A stretch of 55,322 nucleotides of DNA from Streptomyces scabichelini (GTDB taxonomy: Bacteria; Actinomycetota; Actinomycetes; Streptomycetales; Streptomycetaceae), in NCBI RefSeq assembly GCF_011045015.1, contig NZ_JAAKZY010000047.1, positions 1-55,322 of the forward strand, given 5' to 3'. This document shows positions 47,375-54,386 of this stretch, piece by piece; position 1 is the first letter of the stretch, and every line of letters begins with the position of its first letter. The notes under the pieces are model-generated. The model ran no database searches, was not told the DNA's origin, and saw nothing but the letters and a program-made list of their open reading frames with translations. A program made the translations under genes and the position numbers.

Positions 47375-48882
47375 TGGACCTCGAGCCGCGTATGCCCCGT
47401 GGTCTGCGCATGCCCCGTAGTCTGCGTGTGCCCCGTGGTCTGCGTGTGCGGCTCGTCGTCGCCTTCCTCCTGGCCGCCGCCTTCGGCGCCCTGCTCACGG
47501 CCGGACTCACCTTCCACCAGGCCCGCTCGGCCATCCTGGAGCGCACCCAGAACACCGCCGTCGCCGACCTGCGCACCCAGCTCGACTCCCTCGCGACCGA
47601 CCTGACCTTCCCACCCCGCACCGAAGACCTGCGTAGCCTGACCCGCCAGCTCGACCAGGCCGGAGGCTGGCGGGCGTGGCACTCCTCGGCCTCGTACAAG
47701 GGTGGCAAACCGGTCTCGGCCTCTCCCCGCACGCCACCCGTGCCGGAGGGGCTGCGCAAAGCCGTCCAGGACGACGGCCGGGCGGCCTACCAACGGGTCG
47801 AACGCGCCGGCCGCCCCTGGCTGGCGCTCGGGATGCCCGTCGCCTACGCCGGTGACCCCGGCCGGCCCGACAGCGCGGGCAAACGTTCCGGACTGACCGT
47901 GTACGCCGCCTTCCCCCTCGACGACGACCAAGCCGACATCGCCGCCCTGGTCACCGCAGCTCAGGCCGGTGCCATCCCCGCGCTTGCCCTCGCTCTCGTA
48001 CCGGCCCTCTTCGCGGCTCGCAGCGTCCTGCGTCCCGTACGCCGGCTGCACCACGGGGCCGAACGCATCGCCGCCGGGGAACTCGGTACCCGCCTCGACG
48101 CCGCGGGCCACGACGAACTCGCCGATCTGACCCACTCCTTCAACACCATGGCCCACACCCTGGAGAAAGACGCCGCCGAGCTGCGCCGCATGGAAGCGGG
48201 CGCACGCCGGTTCGCCGCCGACGTCGCGCACGAACTCCGTACACCACTGGCGGCCATGACCGCCGTCACGGAAGTCCTCGACGAGGATGCCGCCTCGGGC
48301 ATCCTGCCCCCCGACACAGCCGATGCCGTCCAGCTCGTCAGCGAGGAGATCCGTACCCTCGCCCGCATGGTCGAAGACCTGATGGAAGTCTCCCGCTTCG
48401 ACGCCAACGCCGCCCCCGTCCACCTGGAGGAAGCCGACCTGCGCACCATCGCGGCCAAGACCCTCCAACTGCGCGGCTGGGCCCACGACGAACGCGTCCG
48501 TGCCGACCTGGCCGACGAAGTCCTCGTACGCGCCGATCCCCGCCGCATCGACGTCATCCTGGCCAACCTCATCACCAACGCACTGCGCCATGGACGTCCG
48601 CCCGTCACCGTCACCGCCCGAACCGAGAACAACCAGGCCGTCGTCACCGTCACCGATCAGGGACCCGGCATCCCTGACGAGGCACTCCCGCATGTCTTCG
48701 AACGTTTCTACAAAGCCGACACGGCACGTACTCGATCCGAAGGCAGCGGTCTCGGCCTGGCCATCGCCTACGAAAACGCTCTCCTGCACGGCGGCACACT
48801 CACCGCTGCCAACGCCCCCGACGGCGGTGCCGCCTTCACCCTCAGACTGCCTCGCGCCACCTCCCCGCAGGGACAGCGATGA
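47374..48882 (+). CDS. Sensor histidine kinase
   Basis: 502 residues. A short basic N-terminus built from 18-bp repeats leads to helix 1 (RLVVAFLLAAAFGALLTAGLTF), an extracellular sensor domain (about 50-190), helix 2 (LVTAAQAGAIPALALALVPALFAA), a HAMP domain, the DHp helix with the phospho-accepting His (RRFAADVAHELRTPLAAMTAV), and a complete ATPase domain (NLITNALRHG, DQGPGIPDEALPHVFERFYK, GSGLGLAI). It senses an envelope signal and phosphorylates the adjacent regulator. The ATG shares one base with the regulator's stop (TGATG). True start position is uncertain because each repeat carries an in-frame ATG or GTG. Confidence 0.94.
   Translation: MDLEPRMPRGLRMPRSLRVPRGLRVRLVVAFLLAAAFGALLTAGLTFHQARSAILERTQNTAVADLRTQLDSLATDLTFPPRTEDLRSLTRQLDQAGGWRAWHSSASYKGGKPVSASPRTPPVPEGLRKAVQDDGRAAYQRVERAGRPWLALGMPVAYAGDPGRPDSAGKRSGLTVYAAFPLDDDQADIAALVTAAQAGAIPALALALVPALFAARSVLRPVRRLHHGAERIAAGELGTRLDAAGHDELADLTHSFNTMAHTLEKDAAELRRMEAGARRFAADVAHELRTPLAAMTAVTEVLDEDAASGILPPDTADAVQLVSEEIRTLARMVEDLMEVSRFDANAAPVHLEEADLRTIAAKTLQLRGWAHDERVRADLADEVLVRADPRRIDVILANLITNALRHGRPPVTVTARTENNQAVVTVTDQGPGIPDEALPHVFERFYKADTARTRSEGSGLGLAIAYENALLHGGTLTAANAPDGGAAFTLRLPRATSPQGQR
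47392..47445 (+). repeat. Three 18-bp tandem repeats, each with an in-frame start codon
   Basis: Units at 47392, 47410 and 47428 read (A/G)TGCCCCGT(G/A)GTCTGCG(C/T), encoding (M/V)PR(G/S)LR. All are in frame with the histidine kinase, so translation could start at 47374, 47392, 47410, 47428 or 47446 without changing the membrane part. Confidence 0.9.
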
Positions 48883-49454
48883 CCCACCGACCCACGGCCA
48901 GGACCGGCCGCCGTACCAGGAGAGCCGCCCTCGGCGCCCTGACCGTCCTGCTCGCCGCCACCGCCGCCGGATGCGGAATCAGCCCCACCGGCCCGGTGCA
49001 TGCCGGTGCACCGGCATCCGGCATCCGGCAGCCCGGCACCGAGGCCCACTCCGTGCGCCTGTACTTCGCCGGCCCCTACGGCATTCGCTCCGTCTCACGC
49101 CCCACGGACCGGCCACTCAGCCCCCAGCGAGCCCTCGACCTCCTTCTGGAAGGCCCCACCCCCGCCGAACGCGACCGCGGCCTGATCACCCAAGTGCCGC
49201 CGATGGCCGGACAGCTGACCGCCACCACGACCAAGGGAGCCGTCGACGTCCTCGTTCCCGGCGAAGTCGGCTCCGGCGACCTCGACGTCACGACGGTCAG
49301 TCAAATCGCCTGCACCGCCGCCCACGCCGAAGTCCCCGGCAACGAACCCGCCACACAGGTCGACATCCGCATCCACGAGAACCTCACTCGCTCCCGGACG
49401 CCCTGGACAGTCCGCTGTGGTCCGAACGGCAACGTGACACCGGTGACCGGCTGA
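48879..49454 (+). CDS. GerMN-domain lipoprotein of the two-component operon
   Basis: 191 residues. The lipoprotein signal ends in TVLLAATAAGC; the mature part contains VRLYFAGPYGIRSVSRP and LSPQRALDLLLEGPTPAERDRGLITQVPP, a GerMN-like domain as found in LpqB and SCO lipoproteins beside sensor kinases. LpqB-type proteins modulate the extracellular domain of their kinase (MtrB), so this one probably tunes the neighbouring kinase from outside. Its ATG overlaps the kinase stop (ATGA). The TGA directly follows the left arm of a 12-bp stem, so termination of translation and of transcription are packed together. Confidence 0.87.
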   Translation: MTHRPTARTGRRTRRAALGALTVLLAATAAGCGISPTGPVHAGAPASGIRQPGTEAHSVRLYFAGPYGIRSVSRPTDRPLSPQRALDLLLEGPTPAERDRGLITQVPPMAGQLTATTTKGAVDVLVPGEVGSGDLDVTTVSQIACTAAHAEVPGNEPATQVDIRIHENLTRSRTPWTVRCGPNGNVTPVTG

Positions 49455-49472
49455 CACACCGCCGGTCACCGG
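49440..49472 (+). terminator. Strong hairpin terminator starting inside the lipoprotein gene
   Basis: CCGGTGACCGGC (49440-49451) and GCCGGTCACCGG (49461-49472) form a perfect 12-bp stem with a 9-base loop. The left arm encodes the last four codons, and the loop begins with the TGA stop. Confidence 0.85.
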
Positions 49473-49593
49473 CCGCTGTTTCGAACCGACGATGTGGGCG
49501 AAGCAACGTCGTTTCCGTGACCTGTGCCATTTCCCTCAGCGGAGCCGCGGGCTAGCGTCTTTCTCCACGTTCCCCAGCGAATTCGGACAGCCA

Positions 49594-50121
49594 GTGCACG
49601 CAGATCTCTCCCCGGTCATAGCGGCGACCGCTCAGTGGCTGACGTGTTCGTATCCGTCGGGCGGTGGTGCGCTGGACTCCGCTCTCTCGGAGGTGCAGGC
49701 CCGGCAGGCCGTGATCGTCGCGGCGTGGTTGCGCTATCCGACGCCGATGGATGCCGCGCTCGTCGGGATGGCGGGCCCCGGAGGATCCGCCCGGCTCGAC
49801 TGGATCACGGGTGCGGACGGCACCGGGGCCGACGACGCGGACGCGTACGCGTGGCGTACCTGGGTGGACGAGGTCGTGGCGAGCTGGGCGGCATGTCTGC
49901 TCACCGATCCGACGCTGGCCGAGAGGGCGGTGTCCGCACTCGCCGACTCCGGCCACACGGCCGGTTCGCCGGCCGAGTTCCGGCGTCTGGTCGCTCCCGA
50001 TGAGCGCGACCGGCGGGCGGCAGCGCTGCTGCGCCATCCGGACTTCCTCTCGCCCGTAGCCGAACTCCACCACGCCGATCTCCTGGACCGACTGAAGCCG
50101 GGACAGGCGCTCACCGCCTGA
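49594..50121 (+). CDS. Hypothetical protein
   Basis: 175 residues from GTG 49594 (VHADLSPVIAATAQWLTCSYPSGG). Acidic, Ala- and Trp-rich, without signal peptide, membrane segments or a recognised motif; the sequence AWRTWVDEVVASWAACLLTD suggests a helical protein. I could not assign a family. A possible -10 (TAGCGT, about 49552-49557) would give a short leader. The frame is open from 49492, but that ATG has no SD and the extra residues look unlike protein. Codon use is normal for the window. It is likely a real single gene between two hairpins. Confidence 0.5.
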   Translation: MHADLSPVIAATAQWLTCSYPSGGGALDSALSEVQARQAVIVAAWLRYPTPMDAALVGMAGPGGSARLDWITGADGTGADDADAYAWRTWVDEVVASWAACLLTDPTLAERAVSALADSGHTAGSPAEFRRLVAPDERDRRAAALLRHPDFLSPVAELHHADLLDRLKPGQALTA

Positions 50122-50143
50122 AACCGGAAGCACCCGCTCCGAC

Positions 50144-50160
50144 TGCCTGGGGCACAGGCA
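50144..50160 (+). terminator. Hairpin terminator after the hypothetical gene
   Basis: TGCCTG (50144-50149), loop GGGCA, CAGGCA (50155-50160). It is extendable by GAC/GTC with one bulged base and lies 23 bases after the stop at 50121. Confidence 0.6.
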
Positions 50161-50575
50161 TGTCCCGCGGTCGGCAGGGAAACCGGTGACGCATGTCAAG
50201 AACCAAGCGATACGTCAAAGCATGCGATACGTGGCCGAGGCCTGCCCACGCTGTGCTTCTGTCGTCGGCCGGCGGGGCGGCGATGCACGGCCCCGTCGGC
50301 AGCGCGTCGACTCCCGGCCCGGCTGTGACGACGGCTGCCGAGTGCGCGTCCAGCCGGCAGTAACCCGGCGATAACAGCGCCACGGCGGCCTGTCCAGCCA
50401 GGCATCAGGTGTCCGCCTTCGCTCTGCGTGAGTCACCCGGATGCCGTACACCACCGAGCCCCCGGCGCCGCCGCGGCGGACGCTGATCGAGAGCTCGACG
50501 GCCTTCGGCCACATCAGGAGCCCGGCGGCGAAAACAGGGGCCGATACGCCGTCGTCGCGTACAGAGGAGATCGAA
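50161..50575. other. Intergenic region upstream of the glycan cluster
   Basis: About 415 bp without a gene that I trust. It contains a 9-bp direct repeat GCGATACGT (50207-50215 and 50224-50232, 17 bp apart) in a locally AT-richer stretch, which could be a promoter or activator site for the downstream cluster. A 62-codon plus-strand frame (50186-50374) with CPRC and CDDGC cysteine pairs is present, but its codon third positions are not GC-biased enough to call it. Confidence 0.4.
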
Positions 50576-51544
50576 ATGAGTACCGCTCTCTCACGGAACT
50601 GGGACCACGCCGTCGTCACCGGCGGCGCCGGTTTCGTCGGTTCGCACCTGTGCTCCGCCCTGCTGGACTCGGGTGCGGCGGTCACCTGCGTGGACGACTT
50701 CAGCACCGGCCGGCCCGAGAACGTGGCCGCGCTCCTCGACCGACCCGGATTCACCCTGGTGCAGGCCAATGTCGCCGAGGGACTCACCGTCGAGCGGCCA
50801 CCCGATCTCGTACTGCACTTCGCCTCCCCGGCATCCCCGGCCGACTATCTGCGGCTGCCCCTGCACACGATGGAGACCGGCAGCCTCGGCACGCGCAACG
50901 CCTTGGAACTCGCCCACGGCTCCGGAGCCCGCTTTCTTCTCGCCTCTACCTCCGAGGTCTACGGAGACCCACAGCAGAACCCCCAGGACGAGCGGTACTG
51001 GGGCCATGTGAACCCGGTCGGACCACGCAGCGTGTACGACGAGGCCAAACGTTTCGGTGAGGCACTGACCACCGCCCACGCCGAAGCCCACGGCAGCGAC
51101 ACGGGCATCGTGCGGCTGTTCAACACCTACGGCCCGCGCATGCGCGGGCACGACGGCCGCGCCGTCCCGACCTTCGTCCGGCAGGCGCTGAACGGTGAAC
51201 CCCTCACCGTCACCGGTGACGGACGCCAGACCCGGTCCCTGTGCTACGTCGACGACACCGTGCGCGGCATTCTCGCGGCGGCGGCGCACGGGATGCGCGG
51301 CCCCGTCAATATCGGCAATCCCACCGAGATCACCATGCTCGAGCTGGCCCGGCTCGTCATCGAACTCACCGGATCCCGCTCGGAGATCCGCTTCATCGAA
51401 CGACCGACGGACGACCCGGCCGTGCGCTGCCCGGACATCGCGCTGGCCCGCGACAAGCTCGGATGGGAACCGCGGGTGACCGCCGAAGAAGGGCTGCGCC
51501 GCACGATCGCCTGGTTCTGCGACCACGCGACCGCCGACCGCTGA
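50576..51544 (+). CDS. NAD-dependent sugar-nucleotide decarboxylase/epimerase (UXS-like SDR)
   Basis: 322 residues of the extended SDR family. The NAD motif is VTGGAGFVGSHLCSALLDSG (GGxGFxG at 16-22), the catalytic Ser lies in ASTSEVYGDPQQNPQ, and YxxxK is in SVYDEAKRFGE; RLFNTYGPRMRGHDGRAVPTF and TRSLCYVDDTVRGI are typical of UDP-glucuronate decarboxylase (UDP-xylose synthase). Epimerase or dehydratase activity cannot be excluded. ATG 50576 has AGAGGAGAT five bases upstream; the longer frame from 50441 is rejected. First gene of a four-gene plus-strand cluster making and attaching a modified sugar. Confidence 0.92.
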   Translation: MSTALSRNWDHAVVTGGAGFVGSHLCSALLDSGAAVTCVDDFSTGRPENVAALLDRPGFTLVQANVAEGLTVERPPDLVLHFASPASPADYLRLPLHTMETGSLGTRNALELAHGSGARFLLASTSEVYGDPQQNPQDERYWGHVNPVGPRSVYDEAKRFGEALTTAHAEAHGSDTGIVRLFNTYGPRMRGHDGRAVPTFVRQALNGEPLTVTGDGRQTRSLCYVDDTVRGILAAAAHGMRGPVNIGNPTEITMLELARLVIELTGSRSEIRFIERPTDDPAVRCPDIALARDKLGWEPRVTAEEGLRRTIAWFCDHATADR

Positions 51545-51633
51545 TCCCACGCACCGCGCAGCCGTCCCCGCCGACTCCCTGTCAGGCGGCGCCGCCTTCG
51601 CCCCGATCCGCCGAAAGACCTGGGAACCCGCCC

Positions 51634-53301
51634 ATGCGCATCCTCGGAATCAACGCCCTCTTCCACGATCCGGCCGCCGCTCTCGTGATCGACGGCAGGA
51701 CCGTCGCCGCCGCGGAGGAGGAGCGGTTCTCCCGGCGCAAGCACGGGAAGCGGCCGGTGCCGTTCTCCGCCTGGGAACTTCCGGAGAAGGCCGCCGCCTG
51801 GTGCCTGAAGCGCGCGGGGCTGCGCCCGCAGGATCTCGACGCGGTCACCTACTCCTTCGACCCGGCGCTCGCCCGCCCGGCCGAGTCCATGGGCCTCGAC
51901 GACCCCTGGGACCAGCTGCGCCTGACGTACGCGCGCGAGGCGCCCGGCTTCCTCAAGACCGCGCTGCCGGGCCTCGATCCGGGCATCGTCCGCTTCGTAC
52001 CGCACCACATGGCGCACGCCGCGTCGAGCGCCTTCGCCGCGCCGGACGCCGAGCCGTCGTCCGTACTCGTCCTGGACGGCCGCGGGGAACGGGCCTCGCA
52101 TCTGGCCGCGTACCGGGTCGGGGACCGGCTGGAACCCCTCTGCGCGCAGGAACTGCCGCATTCCCTGGGGCTGGTCTACGAAGAGCTCACCGAACACCTC
52201 GGATTCCTGCGCTCCTCCGACGAGTTCAAGGTGATGGCCCTCGCGGCGCACGGCACCCCGCGCATGCTGCCCGAACTGCGCCGCCACGTGTATCCCACGG
52301 GCGACGGCGGGTTCCGTGCCACCGCGGTGCCCTGGCACGAACTGTGCGCACCCCGCGGCCCGGACGAGCCCTGGACGCAGGACCACGCCGATGTCGCCGC
52401 AAGCGCCCAGGCCGTACTGGAGGAGACGCTGCTCGATCTCGTCCGCTGGCTGCACGGGAGGACGCACCACAGCGTGCTCACCCTCGCCGGAGGCGTCGCG
52501 CTCAACTGTGTCGCCAACTCGCGGATCGCCCGCGAGGGCCCGTTCTCCCGGGTGTGGGTGCAGCCGGCGGCCGGTGACGCCGGTACGGCTCTGGGCGGCG
52601 CCCTGCTGCTGGCCGCCGGCGGAGGGGACGAGCCGCAGCCCATGACCGGGGCCGACCTCGGCCGGGACTGGTCGGACGCGGAGCTCGGAGCCTGGCTGAA
52701 GACGGCGGCCGTGCCCTTCGACCGGCCGCCGGACATCGCCGCGACCGTGGCGCGCGCCCTGGCCGACAACGGGATCGTCGCCTGGTTCCAGGGCCGCTCG
52801 GAGTACGGTCCCAGGGCGCTCGGCCACCGCTCGCTGCTGGCCCATCCCGGGCACGCGGGCAATCTGGAACGGCTCAACGACGTCAAGGGCCGCGAGCAGT
52901 TCCGGCCGGTGGCGCCGATGGTGCTCGCCGACCGCGCCGCGGAGGTCTTCGACGGTCCGCTGCCGAGCCCGTACATGCTCTTCGTGCACGACGTGGCGCA
53001 GGCCTGGCGGGAGCGCATCCCGGCTGTCGTGCACGTCGACGGGACCGCCCGTATCCAGACCGTCGATCCGGCCCAGGACCCGCTGGTGGCCCGCATGCTC
53101 AGCGAGTTCGAGCGGCTCACCGGACTGCCCGTGGTGGTCAACACCAGCCTGAACACGGCGGGCCGGCCCATGGTGGACGACCCGCGCGACGCGCTGGAGT
53201 GCTTCGGGTCCTCGCCCGTCGATCTGCTGGCCATCGGCCCGTACGCGATCCGGCGCGAGAGCTTCTTCCGCTCCGCCGCGGCCGAAGGGGGAGTGCGATG
53301 A
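51634..53301 (+). CDS. Carbamoyltransferase (NodU/CmcH family)
   Basis: 555 residues. The N-terminal Kae1-like domain has ILGINALFHDPAAALVIDG, AAAEEERFSRRKHGKR and the metal motif PHHMAHAASSAF; LVLDGRGERASH and SSDEFKVMALAAHG follow. The C-terminal domain contains WFQGRSEYGPRALGHRSLLAHP, NDVKGREQFRPVAPMV and NTSLNTAGRPMVDDP. It transfers a carbamoyl group from carbamoyl phosphate via carbamoyl-AMP to a hydroxyl, typically on a sugar. ATG 51634 lies 89 bp after the decarboxylase gene. It is coupled to the GT2 gene by an ATGA overlap, so the carbamoylated group is likely on the same glycan. Confidence 0.93.
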   Translation: MRILGINALFHDPAAALVIDGRTVAAAEEERFSRRKHGKRPVPFSAWELPEKAAAWCLKRAGLRPQDLDAVTYSFDPALARPAESMGLDDPWDQLRLTYAREAPGFLKTALPGLDPGIVRFVPHHMAHAASSAFAAPDAEPSSVLVLDGRGERASHLAAYRVGDRLEPLCAQELPHSLGLVYEELTEHLGFLRSSDEFKVMALAAHGTPRMLPELRRHVYPTGDGGFRATAVPWHELCAPRGPDEPWTQDHADVAASAQAVLEETLLDLVRWLHGRTHHSVLTLAGGVALNCVANSRIAREGPFSRVWVQPAAGDAGTALGGALLLAAGGGDEPQPMTGADLGRDWSDAELGAWLKTAAVPFDRPPDIAATVARALADNGIVAWFQGRSEYGPRALGHRSLLAHPGHAGNLERLNDVKGREQFRPVAPMVLADRAAEVFDGPLPSPYMLFVHDVAQAWRERIPAVVHVDGTARIQTVDPAQDPLVARMLSEFERLTGLPVVVNTSLNTAGRPMVDDPRDALECFGSSPVDLLAIGPYAIRRESFFRSAAAEGGVR

Positions 53302-54386
53302 CGGAGTACGGAGAAGGAGAAGAGGCGGCGGAGCCGGCCGACGACGCGTACGCCGTCGTCATCCCCACGCTGGGACGCCCCAGCCTGGGCGGATGCCTGC
53401 GCGCGCTGGCCGATGCCGAAGGCCCCAAGCCGGTACGGATGATCCTCGTCGACGACCGTCCCGAGACCGGCGGCACACCCCTCGCGGTCGACGTCCCGGT
53501 CGCCCTGCGTTCCGTCACCACCGTCGTGCGGGGCCGCGCCCGGGGACCGGCCGCGGCGCGCAACACGGGGTGGCGGGCGGCCGGTCGTGTGCCCTGGATC
53601 GTCTTCCTCGACGACGATGTGGTGCCCGGCCACACCTGGGGTGACGACCTCGTCCTTGACCTCGCGGGGGCGACATACCGCACCGCCGGGATCACGGCTC
53701 GTATCGCAGTGCCGCTGCCGGTGGACCGCAGGCCGAACGACTGGGAACGCAATACCGCCGGGCTCGCCACCGCACGGTGGATCACCGCCGACATGGCGTA
53801 CCGCCGGGAGGCACTGGAGGCCGTCGGCGGATTCGACGAACGGTTCCGGCGCGCCTTCCGGGAGGACGCGGACCTTGCCCTGCGGGTGCTCGCCGCCGGC
53901 TGGACGTTGACCGCCGGGACCCGGACCACGACCCATCCGGTGCGTCCGGCAGACCGCTGGATCTCCGTACGTCTCCAGGCGGGCAACGCGGACGACGTAC
54001 TGATGACCCGGCGCCACGGCCGCGACTGGCGGAGCCGGGCCGGAGCGCCACGCGGGCGCCGGCCCCGCCACCTGGCGGTGACCGGAGCGGCGGTCGCGGC
54101 CCTCTCCTGCGCCGTGCTCGGCAGGCGCCGCGCCGCCGTGGCCTGTGCTGCCGCCTGGCTGGCCGGGACCGCCGAATTCGCGCTGGCCCGGATCGCGCCG
54201 GGGCCGCGGACCCGGGACGAGGTGATCACCATGGCCCTGACCAGTGTGCTCATCCCGCCCGCCGCCACCTGGCACTGGCTGCGCGGGCAGGCCGGACACC
54301 GCGGGACGCTGCCGCTCGGCCCGTACGAGGCCGGTGAGCCGCCGCGCGAACCCCGGCAGCCTCTCCTGGAACGGGTGCGCCCATGA
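53298..54386 (+). CDS. Family 2 glycosyltransferase
   Basis: 362 residues. The GT-A domain shows YAVVIPTLGRPSLGGCLRAL, GRARGPAAARNTGWRAA, the metal-binding PWIVFLDDDVVPG and FDERFRRAFREDADLALRVLAAGW. The C-terminal part contains short hydrophobic stretches (LAVTGAAVAALSCAVLG, AAVACAAAWLAGTAEFALA), possibly a membrane-associated hairpin, then DEVITMALTSVLIPPAATWHW. It transfers an unknown sugar in the cytoplasm or at the membrane face. Overlaps both neighbours by four bases (ATGA), so it is strictly coupled to the carbamoyltransferase and the phosphatase. Confidence 0.92.
   Translation: MTEYGEGEEAAEPADDAYAVVIPTLGRPSLGGCLRALADAEGPKPVRMILVDDRPETGGTPLAVDVPVALRSVTTVVRGRARGPAAARNTGWRAAGRVPWIVFLDDDVVPGHTWGDDLVLDLAGATYRTAGITARIAVPLPVDRRPNDWERNTAGLATARWITADMAYRREALEAVGGFDERFRRAFREDADLALRVLAAGWTLTAGTRTTTHPVRPADRWISVRLQAGNADDVLMTRRHGRDWRSRAGAPRGRRPRHLAVTGAAVAALSCAVLGRRRAAVACAAAWLAGTAEFALARIAPGPRTRDEVITMALTSVLIPPAATWHWLRGQAGHRGTLPLGPYEAGEPPREPRQPLLERVRP

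Noticed and set aside
50186..50374. 62-codon plus-strand frame with CPRC and CDDGC
   Set aside because: The cysteine spacing hints at a zinc ribbon, but third-position GC is well below that of the neighbouring genes and there is no clear SD. Kept only as a note in the intergenic region.
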